The position numbers were made by a program, and so were the translations under genes. From Hyphomicrobium sp. (GTDB taxonomy: Bacteria; Pseudomonadota; Alphaproteobacteria; Rhizobiales; Hyphomicrobiaceae), in the NCBI GenBank assembly GCA_016716675.1, contig JADJVG010000001.1, positions 62,001-126,000 of the forward strand: a DNA stretch of 64,000 nucleotides, given 5' to 3'. This document shows, piece after piece, positions 1 to 9,554 of this stretch (the stretch's first letter is position 1; the number at the start of each line of letters is the position of its first letter). Below the pieces are notes generated by a model. The model did no database searches, had not been told where the DNA came from, and saw only the letters and a program-made list of their open reading frames with translations.

Positions 1-453
1 CGTTCCGCTTCCCCGGTCGGCGCTGCTGCGGATTTCTGTGGATGACGCAAACGGTCTTTTGTTGCGCGTCCCTCTGCCCAACGCGCAGCGAAGCGCCACC
101 ATTCGGTGGTGCGCCCACGCCCACACTGCAAAATTGTCGTCTTTTCAAGCAGAAAACCCAACTTGATCAGTGGGAGGAAGACAGCTTCCCGACGCGCTGA
201 TGAGCTTTATGATTGGTGTCTTGGCCCAACAACACAGTGACACCTTATCCCCGCAATTCCGCGACGGCGCCGGCATCGTCCCCTATCGTTTAAGGTAATC
301 GGGCGAATCGCTGCAAATAGAAGCACTTCAGCGGTTGAGAAGCCGGGGAGCCTGATGACTCGTCAAAGGGCTCGACCTTGCTTCTGCTTTGAACGAAACG
401 AGCCTCGAACTTTTCCATGACGTCCGGCGCTGCCAGCTTTCAGAGAGCCAAAG
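1..453. other. Intergenic or upstream region before bactofilin, no gene recognised
   Basis: Short open frames run in from the window edge on the plus strand, but none exceeds about 70 codons and none has recognisable content. A weak imperfect hairpin (GCGCCACC, ATTC, GGTGGTGC) lies at 93-112 without a T-run. The bactofilin promoter is presumably in the last 150 bases, but I cannot assign boxes. Confidence 0.4.
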
Positions 454-1002
454 ATGTATCAATCAAAAAAATCTGACAGCGTTGCGGGTCAATCCTCGTC
501 TCCCGCTGAACCGGCAACCGTGATTACCAACGCTCAGCCCTTCACTGAAAATGCCGCCGCCGATGCATCCGAATTCTCGATCATCAATGCATGGCTGACA
601 ATGCGCGGCGACCTGGAGAGCGACGGCGACATCCTCGTGAAGGGGCGCGTTCACGGTAACATCATCTGCAAACTTTTGGTGATCGACACCGAAGCCGTGG
701 TCGAAGGCACCATCAAGGCTCACGAGGTCATCATTCGCGGCACGACGCGCGGATTGATCCAGGCGCACCGGGTCAGTGTCGAAAAAACCGCCCGCGTTGA
801 TAGCGAGGTTTATCAGGACGCCATCGCAATTGAAGAGGGAGCCCGCTTCAAAGGCGCGCTCGGCACATTGGAAGACTACGTTACGGCGACCGCAACTGCC
901 GTCGTTCCCGAACCAGTCGAACGCGCGGTGACGGCTTCGCTCTATCACCTGCTCGACCAAGCCCGCAGTGCCCAGCAAACGCCAATGCCGGTGGCGCGCT
1001 AG
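454..1002 (+). CDS. Bactofilin family cytoskeletal protein
   Basis: This encodes a 182-residue polymer-forming cytoskeletal protein of the bactofilin (formerly DUF583) family. Such proteins self-assemble into filaments without nucleotide and scaffold cell-wall or polar structures at the inner membrane face. Residues about 42-150 carry the regular short beta repeats of the family's right-handed beta-helix (GDLESDGDILVKGRVHGNI, then VEGTIKAHEVIIRG and ARVDSEVYQDAIAIEEGARFKG). They are flanked by low-complexity polar tails, as is usual. The length is normal. The ATG at 454 follows a purine-rich AGAGAG stretch. No transmembrane segment is visible. It converges on mfd, with 60 bases between the two stop codons, and appears monocistronic. 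Family assignment is firm, but the exact cellular role is not deducible. Confidence 0.9.
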   Translation: MYQSKKSDSVAGQSSSPAEPATVITNAQPFTENAAADASEFSIINAWLTMRGDLESDGDILVKGRVHGNIICKLLVIDTEAVVEGTIKAHEVIIRGTTRGLIQAHRVSVEKTARVDSEVYQDAIAIEEGARFKGALGTLEDYVTATATAVVPEPVERAVTASLYHLLDQARSAQQTPMPVAR

Positions 1003-1062
1003 TATCCCTAGAATCTCTCGTAACGCATGCCAGCGTGATGCTGCCTGCTTCAGCGCGCCCGC

Positions 1063-4000
1063 TTATGCGGCCTTGCGCGCCGCTTTCGCGAGGTCGGCGA
1101 ACTGCTGCACGAGGGCGCGCACACCTTTGAGCCGCTTCTCCGGCAAGTCCCAATCGCCACGATAGACCAGCCGCTGATCGGGCTGCACTTTGAGCATACC
1201 GCGTGACGCTTGGACTAGCGCGATTAACCCCTCTGGGTTCGCAAAGGTGTTGCGATACAGGGTGATCACGCCGCCCTTCGAACCCGCATCGACCTTGGCG
1301 ATGCCCGCCGTCCGGCACAGGCCCTTGATCTCCATCACGTCGAGGAGATGCTGCACTTCCGCCGGCATCTCGCCGAAGCGATCGACCAACTCGGCCGCAA
1401 ACGCATCGATCTCCGACCGCGTCTCCAGCGTCGATAAACGCCGGTAGAGCCCAAGCCGCAATTGAAGATCGGTAACGTAGGCTTCCGGGATCATGATTGA
1501 GGTGCCGAGCTGGATTTCCGGGCTCCACTTGTCGGCGGCCTCGAGATCACCACCCTTCATGGCCGCAACCGCTTCTTCCAGCATCGACTGATAGAGTTCG
1601 AAGCCAACTTCGCGGATATGCCCTGACTGCTCCTCGCCGAGCAGATTGCCGCCGCCACGAATATCGAGATCGTGGGACGCGAGCGAGAACCCGGCGCCGA
1701 GCGTGTCGAGCGAATGCAGAACTTTGAGGCGCTTTTCCGCGCCTTCCGTCAGCTTTTGCCCAGCAGGCGTCGTGAAGTAGGCATACGCGCGCGTCTTCGA
1801 GCGGCCGACACGGCCACGCAACTGATAGAGCTGGGCGAGACCGAACATATCGGCGCGATGCACGATCAACGTGTTGGCGTTGGGAACGTCGAGGCCCGAT
1901 TCCACGATCGCGGTAGATAGCAGAATGTCGTATTTGCCTCCGTAAAACGCCGTCATCACGTCTTCGAGTTCGGTCGGCGTCATCTGGCCCGTGGCGCGCG
2001 CGAACGTCAGATCGGGTACGGCTTCGCGCAGGAATTCGGCCACGTCATCGAGATCGGAAATCCGCGGCGCGACATAGAACGTCTGGCCGCCGCGGAAGCG
2101 TTCGCGGCGCAGCGCTTCTTTCAAAATCACCGGATCGAATGGTGAGATATACGTGCGCACCGCCAAGCGATCGACCGGCGGAGTCGTGATCAGCGACAGC
2201 TCGCGCACGCCGGTTAGCGCCAGTTGCAGCGTGCGCGGGATCGGCGTCGCCGACAGCGTCAAAACGTGCACATCTTCGCGCATTTTCTTCAGGCGCTCTT
2301 TGTGGTTGACGCCGAAGTGCTGCTCTTCGTCGATGATCAGCAATCCGAGACGCGCGAACTCGATCTGCTTGCCGAGCAAGGCGTGCGTGCCGACCACGAT
2401 GTCGATTTCGCCCGATTTAAGCCCGTCTTTAACAGCCGTCAGATCCTTAGGCGCGACCATGCGTGAGGCTTGCGCGACCTAAACCGGTAAACCAGCAAAA
2501 CGCTGAGAAAACGTGCGGAAATGCTGGCGCGCGAGCAGCGTCGTCGGCACCACCACGGCAACCTGTAAACCGTTCAGCGCGGCAACGAACGCGGCGCGCA
2601 TCGCCACTTCTGTTTTGCCGAAGCCGACGTCACCGCAGACCAAGCGGTCCATCGGTTTGCCCGAGCCGAGATCATCGATGACTGCATCAATGCTGGCGGC
2701 CTGATCTTCCGTCTCGTCATAGGGGAAGCGCGCAACAAATTCGTCGAACGCGCCGGCGGGCGGCACCAGGGCCGGCGCCTCGCGCAGCGCCCGCAGCGCC
2801 GCGATTTTGATCAACTCGTTGGCAATATCGCGCAGGCGCTTCTTCATGCGCGCTTTGCGCGATTGCCAGGCAAGGCCACCGAGGCGGTCGAGTTGGCTAT
2901 CGCCCTCGTCCGCGCCGTAGCGCGTCAGCAGTTCGATGTTCTCGACCGGCAGGAAAAGCTTGTCGCCACCGGCATAATGCAGTTCCAGACAATCATGCGG
3001 CGCGCCGAGCGCGGTGATCGTCTGCAATCCGGCAAACCGGCCGATACCGTGATCGGTATGCACGACGAGATCACCGACCGAAAGGCTGGTCGCTTCAGTC
3101 AGTACGTCGGCGGCTTTGCGGGCCCGCTTCTTATGGCGCACGAGCCGGTCGCCGAGGATATCCTGTTCGGCAATGACCGCGAAATCCGGCGTCTCGAAAC
3201 CTTCTTCGAGGCCCAGCACCGCGAGCGCCGTCGCGTCGGGCGGCAGCGCCTGCACGTCGGCGAAGCTATCGACCTTGCGCGCGTCCTTGAGCCCGTGATC
3301 GGCCAGCAGACTGCCGAGGCGTTCGCGCGCGCCTGTGGTCCAGGCGGCTACGATCACGCGGCGATTTTCAGCCAGAACGCGGCGGATATGGCCAACGACG
3401 GCATCAAACACGTTGGCGTCGGGATTGGCGCGCTCGGCGGCGAACGTCCGGCTCTGCTTGCCGCCCATCGCATAGACATTGTCGCCGGAGGTCGTCGCGA
3501 ACGGCGTCAAACGCGAAATCGCGCGCTTTGACAGCGTGTCGCCCCAGGTCTTGCCGTCGAGGAACATCATGTCCGGCGGCACCGGCTTATAAGGCGGCGC
3601 CCCGAAGCGCTGGCCTTCGAGACTATCGACGCGCGCCTCGTAGTGTTCCTTGATCTGCTGGAAACGCTGATCGACCGCCTCGTCCGCCATGTGGTCGAAC
3701 GAAACGCCTGCCCCCGCCAGATAGTCGAACAGCGTCTCGAGGGTCGGGTGGTAGAACGGCAGCCAGTGCTCCTGCCCCTGATAACGGCGGCCATGGCTGA
3801 CGGCTTCATAGAGAGGATCATCGCCGGTATTGCCGCCGAACAGTTCAACGTAGCGCGTGCGGAACAGCTTGGTCGCCGCGTCCCCAAACGCGACTTCGCT
3901 CACCGGCATCAGCGCGAACTTCTGCACCGGCTTCATGGAGCGTTGCGTCTGCGCGTCGAAGGCCTTGATGGATTCCAACTGGTCGCCGAAAAAATCCAGC

Positions 4001-4554
4001 CGGATCGGATTGATGCGCCCCGGCGGGAACATATCGAGCAAACCGCCGCGCTGCGCGTATTCGCCCGGCTCCATGACGGTGCTGGCGCGCTGGAAGCCGT
4101 AAGCTTCGAGGCGGCGCACGAGATCGCTCATATCGACGCGCTGACCCGGCGCAATCGGTTTAAAGGCTGCGCGCACAAAGGCGCGTGGCGGTATCCGCTG
4201 CAGGATCGCGTTGACGGTCGTCAAGACGATGGTCGGTTCTTTGCGCGTTCCGATCACCAAACGGCCAAGGCCGGTAATCCGCTTGGCGACAATTTCCGAA
4301 TTCGGGCTGGTGCGGTCGTAGGGCACCGTATCCCAAGCCGGAAAGACAATGGTCTTCACGTCGGGCGCGAAGAATGCCAGCGCCGCTTCGAGCTGCTCAA
4401 GGCGACGGTCGTCACGCGCGATATGAAGATGCAGGCCCGGCTCGGTATCGGTGCGCGCGGCTTTCGTCAGGTCAGCGAGCACGCGCCCGTCGTAACCTTC
4501 CGGCACGCCCGAGATGATGGTCCGGGTCTTGTCTTTCGTATCGCTCACAATCAC
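1063..4554 (-). CDS. mfd: Transcription-repair coupling factor Mfd, interrupted by an in-frame TAG
   Basis: Mfd is the ATP-dependent translocase that removes stalled RNA polymerase and recruits UvrA. The N-terminal part (691 codons) holds the UvrB-homology region, the RNA-polymerase-interaction domain (VGDLVVHTDHGIGRF, about residue 495) and Walker A (GDVGFGKTE, about 641). The second part (from 2460 down) carries DEEQHFGV, the RGRVGRS motif and the C-terminal TRCF domain. Both parts are in the same frame, separated by one TAG at 2479-2481 inside the normally continuous stretch FAGLPV-stop-VAQASR. With that codon read through, the protein has about 1163 residues, the usual Mfd length. The start is a GTG overlapping the sdhE stop (GTGA); a second GTG lies six bases downstream. 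The stop could be a real nonsense mutation or a base-call error. Given the many other lesions in this window, error is at least as likely. Confidence 0.9.
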
Positions 4555-4835
4555 TCCGTATGGCCAGCGAGGCTCTCAAGCCCGTGGAACTTTCTAATGT
4601 CGTCTACGAGTGGCCCGAACTCGGTGCCACTCACGCTTTCCTTGGCAAAGATCCAGTTCTGCAAGGTTGGATCGGCAATTGCGAGGAAGCGCTCGAAGCG
4701 TTCGAGCGCGGCACCGTCAAAGGTGGCGATTTTGGCATCGGCGTAACGCCCGACCAGCGCATCCATTTCCTTGGTACCGCGATGGGCGGCACGATATGCG
4801 GCGCGCCGGCGGCGAACGTCCAAATCATCGGTCAA
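4551..4835 (-). CDS. sdhE: FAD assembly factor SdhE (succinate dehydrogenase assembly factor 2 family)
   Basis: This is a small protein of the SdhE/SDHAF2 (DUF339) family, which promotes covalent FAD attachment to the flavoprotein subunit of succinate dehydrogenase. The diagnostic RGxxE motif is seen as HRGTKEMD, followed by the family's acidic helical bundle (LERFERFLAIADPTLQNWIF). I chose a TTG start at 4835, giving 94 residues (TTG ACC GAT GAT, reading MTDDLDVRRRR). No ATG lies upstream of the conserved core in a sensible place, and this gives the family's normal length with GAG purines just upstream. A longer version starting at 5003 would add about 56 atypical residues. The gene overlaps the mfd start by GTGA, an arrangement common in this order, and diverges from recG. 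Confidence 0.85.
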   Translation of the reverse strand: MTDDLDVRRRRAAYRAAHRGTKEMDALVGRYADAKIATFDGAALERFERFLAIADPTLQNWIFAKESVSGTEFGPLVDDIRKFHGLESLAGHTE

Positions 4836-5047
4836 AGGCGCCTCATACGGTTTCGATGTCGTTTCAGGCCTGGGAAAAGCAGCCGTCCGCGCTTGACGGC
4901 CCTGCGTCCACCCGCCACCCTGCGGCCACAGCCGCTGGGCTCGTATAGCGCCCGCCTGCCCGTCCGCATAGCATGAGGGTTTGATGCGTTTTGCCGCGAC
5001 CATTTTTTGCTGCTTTTCGCATGCCTCCGTAGCGGGATGCCTGTGAC

Positions 5048-7162
5048 ATGCGCCCGGTTGCGCTGACCCCGCTGTTTGCGTCTGCCCAGTCCTTGGCCGG
5101 TATCGGTCCGCGTCTTGTGCTTTTGCTCAAGAAGTGTCTCGCGTTGCCGCCCGGCGTCAGCGAACCGCGCGTGCTCGATCTGCTCTGGCACCTGCCAACC
5201 GGCGTTGTCGACCGGCGCGCCGAGCCCTCGTCACGCGACGCTGTGCCCGGCTCAATCGTAACACTCAAAGTGCGCGTACTGAAGCATAAGGCGCCGCCGC
5301 GCGGTAATAACAAAGCGCCCTACAAGGTGACGTGCGAAGACGACACCGGCCGCATTGATCTGGTGTTCTTCCACGCCGAACGCAAATTCATCGAGACGCA
5401 ACTTCCCGAAGGCGAAGAACGCTACATCTCGGGCCGCGTCGAGCGCTACGGCGAAACCCTACAGATGGCGCATCCCGATTACATCGTGCCGCCTGAGCGG
5501 CGCGGCGACCTGCCGATGCTGGAGCCGGTCTATCCATTGACCGCAGGGCTTTCCGGCAAAGTGCTGTTCAAAGCCACGCGGCAAGCCATCGAACGCGTAC
5601 CAGATATGACCGAATGGCAGGACGCGGCATGGCTGAAGGCGCGGCAGTGGCCGGATTTCAAGACGGCGCTGAACCGCCTGCACCGCCCCGAGGACGCGCA
5701 GGACGTCTCGAACGGCGCCGCGCCTTGGCAGCGTCTGGCCTATGACGAACTGCTCGCCGGCCAATTGGCGCTCGGGCTGGTGCGCCAGAATATCCGCGCC
5801 CAACGCGGCCGCAGCATCAGCGGCGATGGTCTGATCCGCAAACGCATCGTCGCGGCATTGCCCTTCAAGCTGACCAATTCACAGATCACGGCGTTGTCTG
5901 AAATCTCGACAGACCTCGCAGCAACCCACCGCATGTTGCGGCTGCTGCAGGGCGACGTCGGCTCCGGTAAAACCGTCGTCGCGTTAATGAGCATGGCCAT
6001 CGCCATCGAAGCGGGTGCGCAGGCGGCTTTGATGGCGCCGACGGAAGTTCTGGCCCGGCAACACGCCGATACGATCGCGCCGCTTGCCGAACAGGCGGGC
6101 TTGAGGATCGCACTGCTGACGGGGCGCGAAAAAGGCAAGGCGCGCGACGCAGTCCTAGAACGCTTAGCGAGCGGCGAGATCGACATTCTGATCGGCACGC
6201 ATGCGCTCTTTCAATCGGATGTCGTCTTCAAAGATCTCGCCTTTGCCGTCATCGACGAGCAGCATCGCTTCGGCGTGCACCAACGTCTGGCGCTGCAAGC
6301 CAAGGGCTCGAACGGCGGCACCAACGTGCTGGTGATGACCGCGACGCCGATACCGCGCACGCTGCTGATGACCCACTACGGCGATCTCGACGTTTCCAAG
6401 CTGACCGAGAAGCCCGCGGGCCGCAAACCGATCATCACGCGCAAAATGCCGGTCGATCACATGGAGCGCCTGATCGACCGTATCCGCGTGCAGCTTGCCG
6501 AAGGGGCGCAGGTCTATTGGGTATGCCCGTTGATCGAAAGCTCGGAGCAATCGGAACTTGCCGCCGCCGAAGAGCGCCACGCCCATCTGGCCCAGATATT
6601 CGGCAACACGGTCGGGCTGCTGCACGGCGCGCTGACCGCAAAGGAGAAAGACACGACGATGGCCGCATTCGCCAGCGGCGATCTCAAGATCCTGGTCGCG
6701 ACTACTGTCATCGAAGTCGGCGTCAATGTGCCGAACGCCAACATCATGGTCATCGAACATGCCGAGCGTTTTGGCCTGGCACAGTTGCATCAGTTGCGCG
6801 GCCGCGTTGGGCGCGGTTCGCGGGAATCGTTCTGCATGTTGCTTTATAAACAGCCCCTCGGCGTCACCGCAGAACAGCGCCTCACGATGATGGAAAAAAC
6901 CGAAGACGGCTTTTTGATCGCTGAAAAAGATCTCGAACTGCGCGGCGGCGGCGAGATGCTCGGCGCCCGCCAGAGCGGTGAGCCGGGCTTTCGCGTGGCC
7001 GAGGTTCCAGGCTTTGAAATGCTGCTCTCAGCAGCCCGCGACGACGCCAAGCTGATCCTGGCGACAGACGCGGAGTTGGCATCGCCACGCGGACAGGCGC
7101 TGAGAACCTTGCTCTACATGTTTGAAGCCGATGAAGCGGTGCGCCTGTTCCGTGCGGCGTGA
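5048..7162 (+). CDS. recG: ATP-dependent DNA helicase RecG
   Basis: RecG is a superfamily 2 branch-migration helicase that remodels stalled forks and Holliday junctions. The 704-residue product has an N-terminal wedge/OB domain (about residues 55-160), Walker A GDVGSGKT at about 302, a DEQHRFGV Walker B at about 404, the TATPIPRTL motif, and RGRVGRGSRESFC of the C-terminal helicase domain. The end (LELRGGGEMLGARQSG, then RTLLYMF) matches the RecG C-terminus. The length is typical. The ATG at 5048 begins MRPVALTPLF, which suits the family. It is transcribed divergently from sdhE-mfd, grouping DNA-damage functions, and it converges with the DUF502 gene across 14 bases. Confidence 0.95.
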   Translation: MRPVALTPLFASAQSLAGIGPRLVLLLKKCLALPPGVSEPRVLDLLWHLPTGVVDRRAEPSSRDAVPGSIVTLKVRVLKHKAPPRGNNKAPYKVTCEDDTGRIDLVFFHAERKFIETQLPEGEERYISGRVERYGETLQMAHPDYIVPPERRGDLPMLEPVYPLTAGLSGKVLFKATRQAIERVPDMTEWQDAAWLKARQWPDFKTALNRLHRPEDAQDVSNGAAPWQRLAYDELLAGQLALGLVRQNIRAQRGRSISGDGLIRKRIVAALPFKLTNSQITALSEISTDLAATHRMLRLLQGDVGSGKTVVALMSMAIAIEAGAQAALMAPTEVLARQHADTIAPLAEQAGLRIALLTGREKGKARDAVLERLASGEIDILIGTHALFQSDVVFKDLAFAVIDEQHRFGVHQRLALQAKGSNGGTNVLVMTATPIPRTLLMTHYGDLDVSKLTEKPAGRKPIITRKMPVDHMERLIDRIRVQLAEGAQVYWVCPLIESSEQSELAAAEERHAHLAQIFGNTVGLLHGALTAKEKDTTMAAFASGDLKILVATTVIEVGVNVPNANIMVIEHAERFGLAQLHQLRGRVGRGSRESFCMLLYKQPLGVTAEQRLTMMEKTEDGFLIAEKDLELRGGGEMLGARQSGEPGFRVAEVPGFEMLLSAARDDAKLILATDAELASPRGQALRTLLYMFEADEAVRLFRAA

Positions 7163-7176
7163 GCAATTGGCAGCCC

Positions 7177-7986
7177 TTAGCCGCCGGACTTCTTGAAGGC
7201 CACGGATTTGCTCATGGCCGTTTCCATCAACTTGTTCTGACCGTCTGGCGTGACGATGCCGCCCGACATCACGATCTTGGCGGCTTCTTCAACCGACATC
7301 GACATGAACATCACGTCACGGCGCGGCACGAAACAGATGAAGCCCGTCGGTGGAACGATACCGGTCGGCATGAATACCGTCACCAAGTCGCTCTCGCCAC
7401 CCGGTTTCAGTTGCGCGATCTCGCCTTCCGTTTCAGCCGTGACAAACACGATCGACCACAGCCCCTTTGACGGAAACTCGATCAAACCGACTTTCTGGAA
7501 ATTTTCGTTCGGCCCTGAGGTCGAGATGACGCTTTCGAAGATCTGTTTGATGGCGCCATAGACGTTGCGCACGATTGGCGTGCGCGACATCATCAGTTCG
7601 CCCGTTGACACCAGAGTGCGGCCCAACAAGTTGGCGGCCAGCGCGCCAATCAGCGTCAAACCGAAGAAGGCAACGACCAGTCCAAGTCCCGGAACCGGAA
7701 AGGGCAAGTAGGTATCGGGGTTGTAGGGTGCGGGCAGCAGCGGCTTCACCCAAGCATCGACCCAATTGATCACCCACCACATGATGTAGAGCGTGATCGT
7801 GACCGGGCCGACGATCAGTAGGCCGGTCAGGAATGCGTTGCGCAGCCGCGTGCCAAACCGAATGCTCTGCGGGCTGTCATCTTGGGCGAGACGCTTCAAG
7901 CCCTCGGTGAGTTGCGCCTGCGTCGCCTTTTCCTTGAGCGTTAGAGGCTTCTTGGAAGTGCCAGGCTTCTGGGTCGGCGTGGTCAT
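7177..7986 (-). CDS. DUF502 family inner-membrane protein
   Basis: This is a 269-residue protein of the DUF502 family, whose molecular role is unknown. After a charged, cytoplasmic N-terminus rich in Lys and Gln (residues 1-50), two membrane segments are visible: LTGLLIVGPVTITLYIMWWVI (about 59-79) and a second near 115-137 (LGLVVAFFGLTLIGALAANLLG). These are followed by the family's soluble region (RTPIVRNVYGAIKQIFE, then PTGFICFVPRRDV). I placed the start at the ATG at 7986 (MTTPTQKPG). An upstream start at 8049 would overlap the preceding SPOR gene by 22 bases and adds unconserved residues. It lies 41 bases behind the SPOR gene on the same strand and may be cotranscribed with it. Confidence 0.85.
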   Translation of the reverse strand: MTTPTQKPGTSKKPLTLKEKATQAQLTEGLKRLAQDDSPQSIRFGTRLRNAFLTGLLIVGPVTITLYIMWWVINWVDAWVKPLLPAPYNPDTYLPFPVPGLGLVVAFFGLTLIGALAANLLGRTLVSTGELMMSRTPIVRNVYGAIKQIFESVISTSGPNENFQKVGLIEFPSKGLWSIVFVTAETEGEIAQLKPGGESDLVTVFMPTGIVPPTGFICFVPRRDVMFMSMSVEEAAKIVMSGGIVTPDGQNKLMETAMSKSVAFKKSGG

Positions 7987-8027
7987 CTCATGGTCCAAGC
8001 AACGTCCCGGCATAGCCCGGGTAGCGG

Positions 8028-9435
8028 CTAGTTTGTCACGACCAGGCAATCGAAGCCACTGGATCTCAACGTGTTGCAGACCCCACGCGGTTCTTCGGCG
8101 TTCTGGTAGGAGCCGACCCGCACCCGGTAGAATGTGCCCATGGAGCCGATGACGGCCTCATCGACGACCGGCACGCGGTTTTTCAACGCTGAACCCTGCT
8201 GGGCTGCCAATTTCTGAGCCAGGGCCTCTGCTTCGGCACGCGAGCGAACCGCCGCGATATGCAGCTTGTATTTGCCCGACTTGGTGGCGGGTGCCGCCGC
8301 CGTCTGTGCGGCCTTGCTGGGCTTCGCCGGTTTGGCCGCGCCGCTCGCAACCGAAGTCGATTCCGACCAACTCGACGTTGCCGGTGGCGGCGTCGTCGAA
8401 GCCGTCGTCACACTCGTTGCGCTGTCTGGCGCGGGCGCCGACGACGATCCGCCACTAAACAGGTTGGAGAAGAACCCGCCGATGGCCGACGGCACGTTGC
8501 TCGCGGATGTGACCGGTGCGCTTGGCTGTAACCCCCCGCCTTCGATCGGCGCAGCCGATAGCACGGGAGCGGACGGCGCGGTTGTGCCCGGCATGCCGGG
8601 AACTGAATAAACGGGTTCTGGCGACGTTGGCGCAGCTGTGAGAGCTGGCGCGGGTGCTGGTTCCGTTAACGGTGCGACCTGAGGCGAACTACCGACCACT
8701 GACGCCATGGCGACGGCTTGCAGGCCGTTGCCTTCAATCGGCTGGGCTGCAATCCGGCGTGCATTGGCGGCGTCACGCGCGATCTCGCTGTCGGGAGACT
8801 GCCGAGTAATTTCGCCTGCAGGAGCTGCAATTGCTGCTGCCGGCGCCGTTGCGGTCGCGACCGAAGCCGCTGGAACAGGAGCCGGAATAGCCGCTGCCTT
8901 TGAGCCTGCCGGGGCCGGATTAGGATCAGCGACTGAGACACTCTCGCCGCCCGAGGTGCCGTCTCCAAGACCGGCCATGCGATAGGCTTCGGCGCGTTCT
9001 GCAATGGCCGCCTTCTGATCAGCTTCACCGAGGCCGTTCTTCAGCCACAGCGCACTCGTCAGATCGGAAATCGCGAGGCCAGGTTTGTCGAGTTTTTTGT
9101 ACGACGCGCCGCGCACGTAAAGTGCTTTGGCCATCTCGGCGCTGCTCAGACCGCCGACACGCAGTGCGCTGGAGAGCTGATCGACAGCCAACTGATACTT
9201 GCCGTCGGCGTGAGATTTGATGCCGGCGTTATAGGACTGCCGCGCGGCAGCCGCCGCTTTTTGTTTGGCGTCCGCCTCGCTGACCGGTGCTTCTGGTTTG
9301 GCTTTAGCTGCAAAAGCGGTGTCTGCCGTCGCCACAACGGCGCCGAGTGCAAACACGGATATGGAAAAACGCTAACCCAGAAACGCCAATAGCCGCGAGC
9401 ACTTGCGCTCGCGCACTCTTCGTAAAATGCTCCAT
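8028..9435 (-). CDS. Secreted TPR- and SPOR-domain protein, frameshifted in its signal peptide
   Basis: The long frame (to 9356) contains TPR-like repeats (ARQSYNAGIKSHADGKYQLA, then KALYVRGASYKKLDKPGLAI), a long Ala/Pro/Thr-rich low-complexity linker, and a C-terminal SPOR domain of about 75 residues (KYKLHIAAVRSRAEAEALAQ, GTFYRVRVGSYQN). SPOR domains bind denuded septal peptidoglycan, so the protein is probably periplasmic. The frame lacks a proper start. An ATG at 9435 opens MEHFTKSARAQVLAAIGVSG in another frame and joins to ISVFALGAVVATADTAFA to make a complete signal peptide with an AFA cleavage site, if one T is removed from TTTTT or one AT is added to CATATC near 9359-9375. I therefore annotate the gene from 9435 with one indel. 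Its exact cell-envelope partner is unknown. Confidence 0.75.
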
Positions 9436-9554
9436 CGTCTGAGTCCTTCCCCCGACGGCACCATCCATCTTACGCCGCAACCCTCCACGTACTGATAAGT
9501 CAATCAGCCGAAGGAGGCAAATTAAGGGCTTGGCCTTTAACGATGTTTTCCCCG

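Noticed and set aside
93..112. Hairpin in the first 150 bases as a terminator
   Set aside because: The stem is imperfect and is not followed by a T-run.
463..978. Antisense 171-codon frame over bactofilin
   Set aside because: This is a shadow of a clear bactofilin gene, with no domain of its own. Many such antisense frames occur in this high-GC window.
2479..2481. TAG in mfd read as pyrrolysine or a recoded codon
   Set aside because: Pyrrolysine use is not expected in this lineage, and no structure or context supports recoding. Mutation or base-call error is simpler.
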